From: Alphaproteobacteria bacterium
GTDB taxonomy: Bacteria > Pseudomonadota > Alphaproteobacteria > CACIAM-22H2
NCBI GenBank assembly: GCA_016124335.1
Contig: WGNX01000001.1
Location: forward strand, 1 to 64,000
Direction of reading: 5' to 3'
DNA length: 64,000 bases
Part shown: in pieces, positions 25,306-35,019 of the stretch
Layout: the number at the start of each line of letters is the position of its first letter
Numbering within the stretch: the stretch's first letter is position 1
Notes under the pieces: model-generated
What the model was told of the DNA's origin: nothing
The model's database searches: none
The model's input: only the letters and a program-made list of their open reading frames with translations
Made by a program: the position numbers and the translations under genes

Positions 25306-25575
25306 ATGCCCATGAACCCAGGACCCCTCGCCTGCCTCGTCTGCGCTGCGATCCTGACCGCCGGTTGCGTCGACCTGAGCACGCGATGCCGACCGAGCCG
25401 CGACCCGGCCTTTCCGTTTGGCGACTACTCATGTTGGCCGCGCGATACATACGGGACCGGCTTCGGGCGCGAGCAGGACCGCTCCAGGCGATCCGACGAC
25501 GGACATGGGATCCAGCTGAAGCAGATCACCAAAGCCATCCGCGACGCCAAGCGCCGGATTCTAAGGAACTTCTGA
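25306..25575 (+). CDS. Small hypothetical lipoprotein
   Basis: The 89-residue protein (87 if the second ATG at 25312 is used) has a short hydrophobic signal ending in a lipobox, LTAGC, so the mature part would be lipid-anchored through that Cys. The remainder is polar, with four further Cys (one in the signal region) and a basic C-terminus (KAIRDAKRRILRNF). I do not recognise the family. It lies between folP (divergent) and a second small lipoprotein gene 24 bp downstream. Coding support is the lipobox plus tandem arrangement. Confidence 0.6.
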   Translation: MPMNPGPLACLVCAAILTAGCVDLSTRCRPSRDPAFPFGDYSCWPRDTYGTGFGREQDRSRRSDDGHGIQLKQITKAIRDAKRRILRNF

Positions 25576-25599
25576 AACCCTTCGGAGACCGGCCTTCAG

Positions 25600-25818
25600 A
25601 TGAAGACGACCTTGGGCGCACTCGCCGTGCTTGCGATCATCTTCCTGCTGCCGGGCTGCACCGGCACGCGGGTCGGGCCGGAACGAACTCCCCTCGGGGC
25701 CGGCCTGCGCGACCCGCGAACCTTCGACCCGACGGCCTGGAATCTCGATGCGCTAAGGTCGAAGCGTCAGGGCCGAACCACGATCGAGGTGCGACCCCCG
25801 ATCGACAGGATTCCCTAG
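25600..25818 (+). CDS. Small hypothetical lipoprotein
   Basis: The 72-residue protein starts [20 protein letters not shown], a clear lipoprotein signal with lipobox LPGC. The mature ~53 residues are rich in Arg, Pro and Gly, with no known motif. GGAG lies 12 bases before the ATG. Its TAG stop overlaps the ftsH TAG in one CTAG, so the two convergent genes end on the same four bases. It probably forms a pair with the preceding lipoprotein. Confidence 0.62.
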   Translation: MKTTLGALAVLAIIFLLPGCTGTRVGPERTPLGAGLRDPRTFDPTAWNLDALRSKRQGRTTIEVRPPIDRIP

Positions 25819-27749
25819 GCGCCCGGCAGGGGCTGCGGGTCGAACCCGCCTGCGGGCTTGTTTCCGCCGGACGTTGGAACCGAGCCGCGACGGCCGCCGG
25901 GCTTGGTCGCGGGCGGCGGATCGTCGGCCGACGGGCGCACGATTTCCTCGCCGCGCAGCAGCGCCTTCACCTCGTCGCCCGAAAGCGTCTCGTGCTCGAG
26001 CAGCGCCTTGGCGAGCTTGTGCAGGTCGTCGATCCCCTTGGTCAGCAGGTCGCGCGCCTTCGTCTCGGCCGTCTCGATGATCCGGCGCACTTCCGAATCG
26101 ATCGTGTTGGCGGTCGCCTCGGACATGTTCTGCGTCTGCGTGACGGAATGGCCGAGGAACACTTCCTGTTCGTTGGCCGAATAGCGCACGCGGCCGAGCT
26201 TTTCCGACATGCCGTATTCGGTGACCATGCGGCGCGCCATGCTGGTCGCCATCGAGATATCGCCCGATGCGCCGGTCGTGACGTTCTCTTCGCCGAAGAT
26301 GAGCTGCTCGGCCACGCGGCCGCCGAAGGCCATCACCAGACGGGCCTCCATCTCCTTCTTCGACTGCGAATACTTGTCGCGCTCGGGCAGGCTCATCGTC
26401 AGGCCCAGCGCACGGCCGCGCGGGATGATCGTGACCTTGTGCAGCGGATCGTTGCCCGGCTCCCACAGCGCCAGAAGCGCATGGCCCGCCTCGTGGTAGG
26501 CGGTCAGTTCCTTTTCCTTCTCGGTCATGACCATCGAGCGCCGCTCGGTGCCCATCATGACCTTGTCCTTGGCGTCTTCCAGTTCGGCCATCGTGACCAT
26601 GCGCTTGCCGCGCCGGGCAGCGAGCAACGCCGCCTCGTTGACGAGGTTCGCGAGGTCGGCACCCGAGAAGCCGGGCGTGCCGCGCGCGATCACCTTGGGC
26701 TCGACGTCGGGCGACAGCGGCACCTTGCGCAGATGCACCTTGAGGATCTTCTCGCGGCCCAGCACGTCGGGGTTCGGCACGACGACCTGACGGTCGAAGC
26801 GGCCGGGACGCAGCAGCGCCGGGTCTAGCACGTCGGGGCGGTTCGTCGCGGCGATCAGGATCACGCCCTCGTTCGCCTCGAAGCCGTCCATCTCGACGAG
26901 CAGCTGGTTGAGCGTCTGCTCGCGCTCGTCGTTGCCGCCGCCAAGGCCCGCACCGCGATGGCGGCCGACCGCGTCGATTTCATCGATGAAGATCAGGCAC
27001 GGCGCGTTCTTCTTGCCCTGCTCGAACATGTCGCGCACGCGGCTGGCACCCACGCCCACGAACATCTCGACGAAGTCGGAGCCCGAGATCGTGAAGAACG
27101 GCACGTTGGCTTCGCCCGCGATGGCGCGCGCCAGCAGCGTCTTGCCGGTACCCGGCGGGCCGACCAGCAGTACGCCCTTCGGAATCTTGCCGCCGAGACG
27201 CTGGAACTTCTGCGGATCGCGCAGGAACTCGACGATCTCTTCCAGTTCGCCCTTGGCCTCGTCGATACCCGCGACGTCGTCGAACGTCACGCGGCCGACC
27301 TTCTCGGTCAGCAGGCGCGCCTTCGACTTGCCGAAGCCCATCGCCCGACCGCCGCCGCCCTGCATCTGGCGCATGAAGAAGACCCACAGGCCGATCATCA
27401 CCAGGAACGGCGCCCACGAGACGAGGATCTGGAGGAGCGGGTGCATCGGCTCTTCGATGGGCGCCGCCGAGAACGAAACGTTGTTCTTCTGCAGCCGGTC
27501 GACCAGCGAGGGATCGTTGGGCGCGTAGGTGACGAAACCGCGCCCGTCGGGCTGCATGTGGCCGCGCACCTGCGGGCCGGAAATCGTCACGTCGCGGACC
27601 TGCTGCTTGTCCACGAGATTGAGGAAATCCGAATACTGGATCTGGGCGGCATTGCCGCGAGGGTTCGAGCCCTGGAAAAGATTGAACAGCGCAATCAGCA
27701 GCAAGCCGATGATCACCCACAGTGCCAGATTTTTGCCGAGATTATTCAA
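25815..27749 (-). CDS. ftsH: ATP-dependent zinc metalloprotease FtsH
   Basis: FtsH is a hexameric inner-membrane AAA protease that degrades membrane and regulatory proteins. Two transmembrane segments (about residues 8-25 and 105-125) flank a periplasmic domain. The AAA module has Walker A GPPGTGKT (197-204), Walker B IFIDEID (253-259) and the second region of homology [20 protein letters not shown]. The zinc site is HEAGH (419-423). The 644-residue length is normal. It follows tilS by 45 bp, as in most alphaproteobacteria. Confidence 0.98.
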   Translation of the reverse strand: MNNLGKNLALWVIIGLLLIALFNLFQGSNPRGNAAQIQYSDFLNLVDKQQVRDVTISGPQVRGHMQPDGRGFVTYAPNDPSLVDRLQKNNVSFSAAPIEEPMHPLLQILVSWAPFLVMIGLWVFFMRQMQGGGGRAMGFGKSKARLLTEKVGRVTFDDVAGIDEAKGELEEIVEFLRDPQKFQRLGGKIPKGVLLVGPPGTGKTLLARAIAGEANVPFFTISGSDFVEMFVGVGASRVRDMFEQGKKNAPCLIFIDEIDAVGRHRGAGLGGGNDEREQTLNQLLVEMDGFEANEGVILIAATNRPDVLDPALLRPGRFDRQVVVPNPDVLGREKILKVHLRKVPLSPDVEPKVIARGTPGFSGADLANLVNEAALLAARRGKRMVTMAELEDAKDKVMMGTERRSMVMTEKEKELTAYHEAGHALLALWEPGNDPLHKVTIIPRGRALGLTMSLPERDKYSQSKKEMEARLVMAFGGRVAEQLIFGEENVTTGASGDISMATSMARRMVTEYGMSEKLGRVRYSANEQEVFLGHSVTQTQNMSEATANTIDSEVRRIIETAETKARDLLTKGIDDLHKLAKALLEHETLSGDEVKALLRGEEIVRPSADDPPPATKPGGRRGSVPTSGGNKPAGGFDPQPLPGA

Positions 27750-27794
27750 GGGATTGGCCTCGCGCGTCGGACTCGCCGGTGGCCGGGACGCGGA

Positions 27795-29087
27795 TCAGGG
27801 GCCAATGAAGACAGGACCCGCCAGCGCATGCCGGGGACGGAAACGGACAACCACGGTATCAAGCGGGTGCCGTCCACGTCCATACATGAGGTGGGGGACG
27901 AGACCCACGCCGTCAAGGTCCAGAATCGCGGGCAGAACGGCCCGCGCGGCCGGCGGGAAGCGGGTCGCAGCGGCCTCGCGCACCGCGCGCGGCAATTCGC
28001 CCCACCCGGCTTCACCCAATGCCGCAACGCGAAGCCCCGCGACGGGCGCTTCGAGGCGCACTTCGTATCGACCGTCCCATGCCAAGGGCGCGCCCGCGAC
28101 AAGCTCGACCGGATCGGGAAGGCCGGCGGCTTCGCGCGCCACCAGCAGGCGGCCATCGCGTCGGCGCACGAACCGGCATCGGCCAAGCGTGCGCGCGGCA
28201 GCCCCGTCGAACAGGAGCGCCTGTGCGGCGGCCGCGACGCGCGGCCCGCGCGGCGCATATTCGCCGCCGCCGATCGTGCGCGCCACGCGCGCGAGCGCCG
28301 TGCGCGCGATGCCTTCCGGCGCACCGGCCAGCACGCTTGCATCGAGATAGGCAAAGCCGGCCGGATCGAGATCGACCGCACGGGCGAGCAGTTCGGCCAG
28401 CGCATGTTCGCGCGCTGCCCGCGCCAAAGCATGCGCCCGGACAGGAAGCGGCGGCGCGCCGCCGGCAAGGCGCAGGGCCGCGCGCGCGAAACGCGGGTCG
28501 CGGTTCGAGGGATCTTCCAGCCAGTCAAGCCCGCGCGCGCGGCATGTCGCGAGAAGATCGCCATGCGCAAAGCCCAGCAGCGGCCGCACGAGGCGCACGC
28601 GCGCGCGCTCGACCAGCGCGGACATGCCGGCGATCCCGTCGGGGCCCGAGCCGCGCGCGGCGCGCAGGGCCGCGGTCTCGCGCTGGTCGCCGGCATGGTG
28701 CGCCAGCAGGAGATGCCAGATGCCGGCCTGCGCGCAGGCCGCTTCGAGCAGCGCCAGGCGCGCATCGCGCGCGGCGGCCATGATGCCGGTCGCGGGCTTG
28801 GCGCCGGTCCATTCGAGAGGGCGAAACGCGATGCCCAGCCGTGCGGCGCATCCGCCAAGCGAAAGCGCCTCCGCGCGCGAGGTCGCGCGCAGCCGATGAT
28901 CGACATGCAGGGCCATGAGCGTGCCGCCGCGTGCCGCCGCCCACTCGGCCACAAGGCTCAAGAGCGCGGTCGAATCGCCGCCGCCCGACCAGCCGACGGC
29001 CAGACGCGGGGATTTCTCGAACGGCCCGAGCCGCTCCATCGCCGCCGCGAAGGCGGCCGCATCGACGGGAATGCCGGGCGCGCGCAC
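27795..29087 (-). CDS. tilS: tRNA(Ile)-lysidine synthetase
   Basis: TilS modifies C34 of the AUA-reading tRNA(Ile) to lysidine, which is essential for decoding. The PP-loop SGGGDST follows a hydrophobic strand (LAVGWSGGGDST), and HVDHRLR and GLDWLEDPSNRDPRFARAALR-type segments are present in the expected order. The GTG at 29087 gives 430 residues; an internal ATG at 29039 is an alternative. It overlaps or abuts the end of cpoB and precedes ftsH. Confidence 0.9.
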   Translation of the reverse strand: MRAPGIPVDAAAFAAAMERLGPFEKSPRLAVGWSGGGDSTALLSLVAEWAAARGGTLMALHVDHRLRATSRAEALSLGGCAARLGIAFRPLEWTGAKPATGIMAAARDARLALLEAACAQAGIWHLLLAHHAGDQRETAALRAARGSGPDGIAGMSALVERARVRLVRPLLGFAHGDLLATCRARGLDWLEDPSNRDPRFARAALRLAGGAPPLPVRAHALARAAREHALAELLARAVDLDPAGFAYLDASVLAGAPEGIARTALARVARTIGGGEYAPRGPRVAAAAQALLFDGAAARTLGRCRFVRRRDGRLLVAREAAGLPDPVELVAGAPLAWDGRYEVRLEAPVAGLRVAALGEAGWGELPRAVREAAATRFPPAARAVLPAILDLDGVGLVPHLMYGRGRHPLDTVVVRFRPRHALAGPVFIGP

Positions 29088-29101
29088 GCGCGGGGCCGGC
29101 G

Positions 29102-30097
29102 TCAGTTGCAGGAAAGGCGGGTGCGTTCGCGCTGGGCGGCGAGCTTTATCGACTGGCTGGCATTGGGATAGCGCTTGGCAAGTTCGGCCAGCGTGCCGCA
29201 GGCATCGGGCTTGCGGTTCAGCTGGCCCAGCGACTGGCCCAGCCGCAACAGGCTGTCGGGCGCCTTGGCGTTCTGCGGGAAGCGCTTGAACTGTTCGGCG
29301 AAGGCACCCGCCGCCTCGTTCCAGTTGCGTCGGGCATAGTAGGTTTCGCCAAGCCAGTACTGTGCGTCGCCCGCAAGGCGGTGCGTGGCGTTGGCGGCGA
29401 CGAAACTGCGCAGCGCGTTTTCCGCGCGGCCGAAATCGCCGCGGTCTTGCACCGCCTGCTGGTAGAGCCCGTAGGCGAACTCGTACTGCGTTTCGGGCGG
29501 CCCGGCCGGCAGCGTGACGTTCGCGGCAGCCGGCGCACCGCCGGCAGCGGCGGCCTGCGCCGGCACGGGGGCCGTCGCCGGCTGGCCGGGCACGAGCACC
29601 AGTTTCTGTTCGCCCGGCTTGCCCGGCGGCGTGTTGCCGGGTGTCCCGAGCGGGGCGGCGGGCGGCGTATCGGCTGCGGCCGCAGCGGCAGGCGCCGCAG
29701 CCCCGCCCTTCTCGAGCTGGTTCAGGCGGAAATCGACATCGCCCACGAGCTTGTCCAGCTTCTGCTGGGTCACATGGACCTGATTGAGCGTCTCCTCGAC
29801 CCGGCCCGTCAGCTCGCGCATCTGCGTCTCGAGCGAGGAGATGCGCTGGTCGGTCAGTTCGACGAAGCTGCCGGCGGGGGCCGCCTGCGGGGGCGGCGAA
29901 TTGGCCGCCTGCACGCCGCCGGCCGGTGTCGTGGTGCCGCGCGCGAGGTTGCGCTGCATCACGTCCATGTCGCGCTGCAGGCGGTCCATGCGGTCGATCA
30001 GCGAGCGCAGGTCTTGCTGCTGGGCGTGCGCATCGCGCGGCGCACCCGGCAGGAGGGCCACGGCAAGCGCGGCGCAAAGGGCGATTCGGCGGATCAT
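29102..30097 (-). CDS. cpoB: Cell division coordinator CpoB / Tol-Pal protein YbgF
   Basis: The 331-residue protein has a signal peptide (cleavage near DAHA-QQQ). A coiled-coil region follows (LRSLIDRMDRLQRDMDVMQ and ELTDQRISSLETQMRELTGR), then a long Ala/Pro linker and C-terminal TPR repeats from about residue 205 (YEFAYGLYQQAV, HRLAGDAQYWLGETYYARR, KAPDSLLRLGQSLG). CpoB links Tol-Pal to peptidoglycan synthesis in the periplasm. It ends the tol-pal gene run, as usual. Translation from 30097 gives the signal peptide; a longer frame upstream is non-coding. Confidence 0.93.
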   Translation of the reverse strand: MIRRIALCAALAVALLPGAPRDAHAQQQDLRSLIDRMDRLQRDMDVMQRNLARGTTTPAGGVQAANSPPPQAAPAGSFVELTDQRISSLETQMRELTGRVEETLNQVHVTQQKLDKLVGDVDFRLNQLEKGGAAAPAAAAAADTPPAAPLGTPGNTPPGKPGEQKLVLVPGQPATAPVPAQAAAAGGAPAAANVTLPAGPPETQYEFAYGLYQQAVQDRGDFGRAENALRSFVAANATHRLAGDAQYWLGETYYARRNWNEAAGAFAEQFKRFPQNAKAPDSLLRLGQSLGQLNRKPDACGTLAELAKRYPNASQSIKLAAQRERTRLSCN

Positions 30098-30183
30098 GGG
30101 GCCGGAGTTTAAGGTTCGGCCGGGGCGAAATAAAGGCGCGAACGGGCCCACCGGCTTGCCGCCGGCGGGCCGTCCGCGATCGG

Positions 30184-30720
30184 TCAATTGACGAGCATCA
30201 CCGCGCGGCGGTTCTGGCTCCACGCGGCTTCGGTCGAGCCCAGCACCTGCGGGCGTTCCTTGCCGTACGACACGGTCGAAACGCGGCGCGCGTCGATGCC
30301 CAGCGTCAGCAGCAGGTTGCGCGCGGCCGAGGCGCGCCGCTCGCCAAGGGCAAGGTTGTATTCGCGCGTGCCGCGCTCGTCGCAATGGCCTTCGATGACG
30401 ACGGCGACCTGCGGGTTCTGCTTGAGCCAGCCGGCCCAGGCCTCGACCGTCTTGCGCGCGTCGGCACGCAGGTCCGAGCGGTCGGAATCGTAATAGATGC
30501 GGTCGCCCACGCGCTGCGCGAGGTCTTCCTGGCTGCCGGGACGGACCGAACCGGCGGCACCGAGCGCGCCCGAGCCGATGCCGGCACCCGAGTTCGTCGG
30601 CGCATTGGCAACCGCCGGCACGCCGCCCGAGCCGGTCACACCGCCCGAATTGGACCCCGGCGTATCGCACGCCGCAAGCAGGGCAAGGGCCGCGATGGCG
30701 GCCAGAAACTTGGTGCGCAT
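30184..30720 (-). CDS. Pal-like peptidoglycan-associated lipoprotein, second copy
   Basis: The 178-residue protein has a lipoprotein signal (AALALLAACD), a Gly/Ser/Asn-rich linker and an OmpA-like domain with the peptidoglycan-binding block EGHCDERGTREYNLALGERR. It is a full-length paralogue of the Pal at 31378-31878; both also share a GSQEDL stretch, YGKERP and WSQNRRAVM. Being last in the array and nearest cpoB, it may substitute for or specialise Pal. An AGG-rich site lies ~12 bases before the ATG. Confidence 0.92.
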   Translation of the reverse strand: MRTKFLAAIAALALLAACDTPGSNSGGVTGSGGVPAVANAPTNSGAGIGSGALGAAGSVRPGSQEDLAQRVGDRIYYDSDRSDLRADARKTVEAWAGWLKQNPQVAVVIEGHCDERGTREYNLALGERRASAARNLLLTLGIDARRVSTVSYGKERPQVLGSTEAAWSQNRRAVMLVN

Positions 30721-30838
30721 TTTGATCAGATTCCTCCGGTTGGACGCCGCGCCTTGTCGCCTGCGAATCGGCGTCGAATCAACCTGCAATGCAAAAGCGG
30801 CCGGCGCGCGACCGGATCGCGGCCGAATTGGGGCGCGT

Positions 30839-31258
30839 TCAGTCGACCCGCACGACGACCCGGCGCAGCAAGGCCGAAGCGCGCTGGTCGGGCCCGAGCG
30901 CATTCGAGGCTTCCGAGCCGTACGACATCGTCTCGATGCGCAGGGCGGGCACGCCGTGCCCGGTCAAGAAGTCGCGCACCGCGCCGGCGCGCCGCGCGCC
31001 CAGGCGGATGTTGTAGGCCGGCGTGCCGACGGCATCGGTGTGCCCTTCGATCGTCACGCGCGCCTGCGGGTTGCGCTCGAGGCGCGCGGGCAGCTTCTCG
31101 AGCGCCGCCTTCGCCGCGGCCGAAAGCTCGTAACTGTCGACATCGAAGAACACGAGATAGAAACGCGGCTCGGTCTCCGGCGGCGGGGCGGCCGCGCACG
31201 CACCAAGCGTTGCGGCAAGGGCAAGAAGCCCGAACTGGCGGCGCGGCAGGCGGTGCAT
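30839..31258 (-). CDS. Small OmpA-like lipoprotein within the pal array
   Basis: The 139-residue protein (ATG at 31258; 31267 also possible) has a twin-Arg-containing lipoprotein signal ending LGACAAA and an OmpA-like domain starting 12-15 residues later. The diaminopimelate-binding Asp and Arg are kept (EGHTDAVGTPAYNIRLGARR), but the rest diverges strongly from the two Pal copies and the long linker is missing. With so short a tether it would sit close to the membrane. A terminator hairpin precedes it (31304-31331). Confidence 0.85.
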   Translation of the reverse strand: MHRLPRRQFGLLALAATLGACAAAPPPETEPRFYLVFFDVDSYELSAAAKAALEKLPARLERNPQARVTIEGHTDAVGTPAYNIRLGARRAGAVRDFLTGHGVPALRIETMSYGSEASNALGPDQRASALLRRVVVRVD

Positions 31259-31303
31259 GTCGATCATCGGGCGGGGTCCGGAAGTGTCCTCGAAAAAGAA
31301 AAC

Positions 31304-31331
31304 GCCCGCCCGGAAGGTTCCGGGCGGGCGC
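31304..31331 (-). terminator. Intrinsic terminator after pal
   Basis: On the minus strand, complementary arms of 13 bases (CGCCCGCCCGGAA and TTCCGGGCGGGCG) are followed by TTTTCTTTTT. It lies 46 bp after the pal stop and ahead of the OmpA-like gene, so the tolB-pal transcript probably ends or is attenuated here. Confidence 0.8.
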
Positions 31332-31377
31332 TTGGCTCACGAAGCGATCGCGCGGCGCAAAGGCCGCGCGGACCGGC

Positions 31378-31878
31378 TCAGTTGACCTGCATCACCGAAC
31401 GACGGTTCTGCGACCACGCCGCCTCGTTCGAGCCGAGGACCGCCGGGCGTTCCTTGCCGTACGAGATCGTCGCCACGCGGCGGGCGTCGATGCCCTGCGA
31501 GACGAGGAAGTTGCGGGCCGCCGTCGCGCGACGCTCGCCGAGCGCGATGTTGTACTCGCGCGTGCCGCGCTCGTCGCAGTGGCCTTCGACCGTGACCGTG
31601 TTCTGCGGGTACTGCTTCAGCCAGGCAGCCCAGCGCTCGATCGTGCGGCGGGCTTCCGGACGCAGCTCCGACTTGTCGAAGTCGTAGAAAATGCGATCGC
31701 CGACGTTCTTGACCAGGTCTTCCTGCGAGCCCGGGCGCGGGCCCGACTGCGTCGCCGGAGCCTGCGCCTGCGGCGCGCCACCGGCCGCACCGCCCGCGGT
31801 GCCCGTGCTCTGCGGCTCGGATGCGCAGGCGCCCAGAAGGGCGACCGCAGCGAGCATGCTCATCAGCTTGAAGCGCAT
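31378..31878 (-). CDS. pal: Peptidoglycan-associated lipoprotein Pal
   Basis: Pal anchors the outer membrane to peptidoglycan and works with TolB in the energised Tol system. This 166-residue copy follows tolB and looks canonical: lipobox LLGAC, short Gly/Ala linker, and the OmpA-like domain with FDFDKSEL-type start (YDFDKSELRPEA), EGHCDERGTREYNIALGERR and YGKERPAVLG. GAGGAG precedes the ATG by about 10 bases. A strong terminator follows. Confidence 0.96.
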   Translation of the reverse strand: MRFKLMSMLAAVALLGACASEPQSTGTAGGAAGGAPQAQAPATQSGPRPGSQEDLVKNVGDRIFYDFDKSELRPEARRTIERWAAWLKQYPQNTVTVEGHCDERGTREYNIALGERRATAARNFLVSQGIDARRVATISYGKERPAVLGSNEAAWSQNRRSVMQVN

Positions 31879-32122
31879 TTAAACAAACTCCTCTTTCTTC
31901 CTACCCACGTCTATCGATGTGGTGTGACGGTTACAGGTGTGTCTAGCGGTGACGGGTCCCGGATCGTTCGCAGTGCGACAAACGCGAAATGCGCAGGCGT
32001 CATACAGGAAGGTCGTCGCCGGGCGCATGGACCGTTTGTCACAATGCGTGCGCCGACCAGTGGGCCCGCCTTGGCAAAACCGAGCGGAATATATCGGCCG
32101 AGTCCTTACAAATCAAGGTCTG

Positions 32123-33490
32123 TCAAGGCAGTAGCGGGGACCATGCGGGGTCGGAACCGTCCGCCGGCGTGAGGATCTCGCGTTCGTTGTAACCCGTTAG
32201 ATCGATTGAGAAAAGCCGCGGATTACCCCCCTGCCCGCGGGCATCGCTGGGGCCTTGGCGAAAATACATCACCACGCGACCATTCGGCGCCCAGGTGGGT
32301 GCCTCGACGAGGAAGGCACGCGTGAGCAGGCGTTCGTCCTGTCCGGTCGGGCGCATCACGCCGATATAGAAGTCACCCTCGGTCTGCTTCGTGAACGCGA
32401 TGAGATCGCCGCGCGGCGACCACACGGGCGTGGAATAGCGCCCGGTCCCGAAGCTGATGCGCTGCACGTTTTCGCCGCCGGAGGTCATCGTATACAACTG
32501 CTGCGAGCCGCCGCGGTCGGAGTTGAAAACGATGCGCTGTCCGTCGGGCGAATAGGACGGCGAGGTATTGATCGAAGGGTGGCTCGTCACGCGCAGCACC
32601 TGGCGCGTGCGCAGATCCATCGAATAGATGTCGGTGTTTCCCTGTTGGGCCATCGACATGATCACGCGGTTGCCGTCGGGCGAAAAGCGCGGCGCGAAGG
32701 TCATGCCGGGGAAATCGCCCACCACTTCGCGCTGCCCGGTATCGATGTTGTAGAGATAGACGCGCGGCCGAAGGATCGAGGGATTGCTGGGCGACTGCAC
32801 GTAGGCGAGATACGTGATCTCCTGCGCGGTCGGCGAGAAACGCGGCGTGAGCACCAGTTCGCGCCCGTCGGTCAGGAAGCGGTGGTTGAAGCCGTCCTGG
32901 TCCATGATCGCGAGGCGCTTGACGCGCCGCTGCGCCGGGCCGGATTCCGAGATGTAGACGATGCGCGTGTCGAAATAGCCTTCTTCGCCCGTCACGCGCT
33001 TGTAGACGGCATCCGACACGATGTGCGCGATCCGGCGCCAGTTCGCCGCGATCGTCGTGTAGACGCGGCCCTCCATCTGGCTTTCGCCGTAGACGTCCCA
33101 CAGGCGGAACTCGACCTTCAGGCGGCCGTCGGGCGTGCGCTCGACGCTGCCCTGCACCAGAAGGGCGGCGTTCAGGCTGCGCCAGTCGGGAAAGCGCGGC
33201 GGCGCGTTGCGCATCTGCGCGGGCGACTGGATGAACGCCTTCTGGTCGATCGGCCGGAACAGGCCCGAGCGTTCGAGGTTCGAGGCGATGACCTTGGCCA
33301 TCTGCGCGCCGGTCGCCTCTTCCGGCCCTTCGCCGTAGAAGTTCGACACCGCCGTCGGCACCGGGTCGACGCGGCCGCGCGTGATGTCGATGCGCACCTG
33401 CGCGGCGGCCGGAACCGACGCGAGCGCAAGCCCGCCCGCGAACAGCGCGCGGCGCGAGAGCGGAAAACCGGAAGTTTCGATCATCGTCAT
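32123..33490 (-). CDS. tolB: Tol-Pal system protein TolB
   Basis: TolB is a periplasmic protein shuttling between Pal and TolA. It starts with a signal containing SRRALFAGG, a twin-Arg-like pattern common in alphaproteobacterial TolB. An N-terminal domain follows (to about residue 165), then a six-bladed beta-propeller built of repeats such as [34 protein letters not shown] and [14 protein letters not shown]. The 455-residue length is normal. The 244-bp gap to pal holds no gene. Confidence 0.97.
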   Translation of the reverse strand: MTMIETSGFPLSRRALFAGGLALASVPAAAQVRIDITRGRVDPVPTAVSNFYGEGPEEATGAQMAKVIASNLERSGLFRPIDQKAFIQSPAQMRNAPPRFPDWRSLNAALLVQGSVERTPDGRLKVEFRLWDVYGESQMEGRVYTTIAANWRRIAHIVSDAVYKRVTGEEGYFDTRIVYISESGPAQRRVKRLAIMDQDGFNHRFLTDGRELVLTPRFSPTAQEITYLAYVQSPSNPSILRPRVYLYNIDTGQREVVGDFPGMTFAPRFSPDGNRVIMSMAQQGNTDIYSMDLRTRQVLRVTSHPSINTSPSYSPDGQRIVFNSDRGGSQQLYTMTSGGENVQRISFGTGRYSTPVWSPRGDLIAFTKQTEGDFYIGVMRPTGQDERLLTRAFLVEAPTWAPNGRVVMYFRQGPSDARGQGGNPRLFSIDLTGYNEREILTPADGSDPAWSPLLP

Positions 33491-33540
33491 TTGCGTGGTT
33501 CCATCCGTCTCGGTAGCTCGTTTCTAGAACGATTCGGGCG

Positions 33541-34545
33541 TCAGCGTCTTTGGCCGAGCATTTCGGCGGCCTTGAAGGCAAGCGTAAGATTGCCGTTGGT
33601 CATCTGCTGGCCGCCGTTGGCGGGCATGGGCAGCGGCGAGGCGCGCAGGACGGCACGGCGCGCACCTTCCGCAAACGCCTGACGGAACGGGCCGTCCTCG
33701 CCCGTCGCGCGCTCGATCTTCACGTCCTGGACGGTGCCGTCGGCAGTCACCCACACGCGCAGTTCGACCGCGAAGGTTTCCACCCCGCGCGCGCCGGCGT
33801 CGATGTTCCAGAGCTGCGACACCTTGGTGCGGATCGCGTCCATCTCGGTCATCGACAGCGGCAGCAGCGGATTGTTGGGTGCGTTCGAGGCCGCGCGCGC
33901 GCTTTGCTGCGGGGCCGGCGTTGGCGACGGTGCGGCCTGCTGGGGCTGCGGTTTGGGCTTGGTCAGGTCGCGCAGCACGTTGTCGAGACTGAACTGCTGC
34001 GCGGGCTGGCGCGGCGCAGGTGCGGGCGGCGTCGGCGCAGGCGTCGGCGGTTTCGGCGGCGCTTCGGCCTTCGGCGGGGCCGGAGCGGGCTTGGGTGCGG
34101 GTGCTGGTTCCGGCGCCGGCTTGGGTGCCGGTGCGGGCGGCGGCGGGGCCGGCGGCGGCGGTGCCGGAACCGGCGGCGCCGGCTGGGGCGGCGGCGGAGG
34201 CGGCGGAGGCGGCGGCGGTGGTGGCGCCGGCTGCGGCTTGGGCGGCGGCGGGGTCGGCGGCGCCGGCTTTTCGATCGGCGGCGCTTCGGCCTTGGGCGGC
34301 GTGGGGGCCGGCGGCTCGGGGCGCGGTGGCGGCGCGTTCGTGATCGCGGCGATCGGCAGCACTTCGAAGATGACCGGGTGTTCCTCGACCGGCAGGTCGC
34401 GGTTCAACAGGTCGGGCAGGCCGAACACGGCAACCGCGAACACCGCCACGTGCAGCACGGCGGAGGCCGCCATGCCCCAGCGCATGTTGCCCTCCGCGGG
34501 ATCCTCCGCGCCGTCGTGTGCCGCGATCGCGCCCACCGGCAACAT
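33541..34545 (-). CDS. tolA: TolA-like energy-transducing protein with proline-rich spacer
   Basis: TolA spans the periplasm and couples the TolQR proton motor to the outer membrane. This 334-residue protein has one N-terminal transmembrane helix (SAVLHVAVFAVAVFGLPDLL), a ~130-residue spacer composed mainly of Pro, Ala and Lys (about 70-200, including runs of eight or more Pro), and a TonB/TolA-like C-terminal domain (ELRVWVTADGTVQDVKIERA). The spacer replaces the Lys/Ala/Glu helix of E. coli TolA. It starts 3 bp after tolR. Confidence 0.92.
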   Translation of the reverse strand: MLPVGAIAAHDGAEDPAEGNMRWGMAASAVLHVAVFAVAVFGLPDLLNRDLPVEEHPVIFEVLPIAAITNAPPPRPEPPAPTPPKAEAPPIEKPAPPTPPPPKPQPAPPPPPPPPPPPPPQPAPPVPAPPPPAPPPPAPAPKPAPEPAPAPKPAPAPPKAEAPPKPPTPAPTPPAPAPRQPAQQFSLDNVLRDLTKPKPQPQQAAPSPTPAPQQSARAASNAPNNPLLPLSMTEMDAIRTKVSQLWNIDAGARGVETFAVELRVWVTADGTVQDVKIERATGEDGPFRQAFAEGARRAVLRASPLPMPANGGQQMTNGNLTLAFKAAEMLGQRR

Positions 34546-34548
34546 TTT

Positions 34549-35016
34549 CTAGCGCCGCGGCGCCTGCTGGCCGGCGCGCGCACCGGTCGGCACTTCGGCC
34601 ACCAGCGCCACCTTGTTGAAGCCGGCCGCGGATATGGCGCCCATCACTTCGAGCACGCGCCCGTAATTGATCGCCTTGTCGCCGCGCACGAAGATGCGCG
34701 CGTCGTTGTTGTTCTTCGTGATTTCGTGCAGGCGCGCGACCAGCGTCTCCAGCTCGAGTTCGCTGTCCATCAGGTAGACGGCACCCGACGAATTGACGGT
34801 CACGACCAGCGGCTCGTCCTGGCCGGTGGCGCGCGCGGCCTGAGTCTGCGGCAGGTCGACCTGCACGGTCGAGGTCAGCAGCGGTGCCGTGATCATGAAG
34901 ATCACCAGCAGCACGAGCATCACGTCGACGAAGGGCGTGACGTTGATCTCGGCCACGAGGCGCGAGCCGCGCCTGGAGGCGCCGCGCCGCCCGGTCTGCA
35001 TCAAGGGGCCGGCCAT
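34549..35016 (-). CDS. tolR: Tol-Pal system protein TolR (ExbD family)
   Basis: The 155-residue protein has a single transmembrane helix carrying the proton-pathway Asp in INVTPFVDVMLVLLVIFMI and a short periplasmic domain (DARIFVRGDKAINYGRVLEVM). With TolQ it forms the proton-driven motor. It is 3 bp from both neighbours in the tolQRA operon. A basic N-terminal extension (TGRRGASRRGSR) is typical of alphaproteobacteria. Confidence 0.97.
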   Translation of the reverse strand: MAGPLMQTGRRGASRRGSRLVAEINVTPFVDVMLVLLVIFMITAPLLTSTVQVDLPQTQAARATGQDEPLVVTVNSSGAVYLMDSELELETLVARLHEITKNNNDARIFVRGDKAINYGRVLEVMGAISAAGFNKVALVAEVPTGARAGQQAPRR

Positions 35017-35019
35017 GGC

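Noticed and set aside
23199..26828. A 1209-codon plus-strand frame across glmM, folP and ftsH
   Set aside because: It crosses three conserved genes and two lipoprotein genes, has biased composition and no motifs.
33935..34345. GGCGGC-rich tandem repeat, at first sight a minisatellite
   Set aside because: It encodes the proline-rich TolA spacer; the repetition follows from the Pro/Ala codons.
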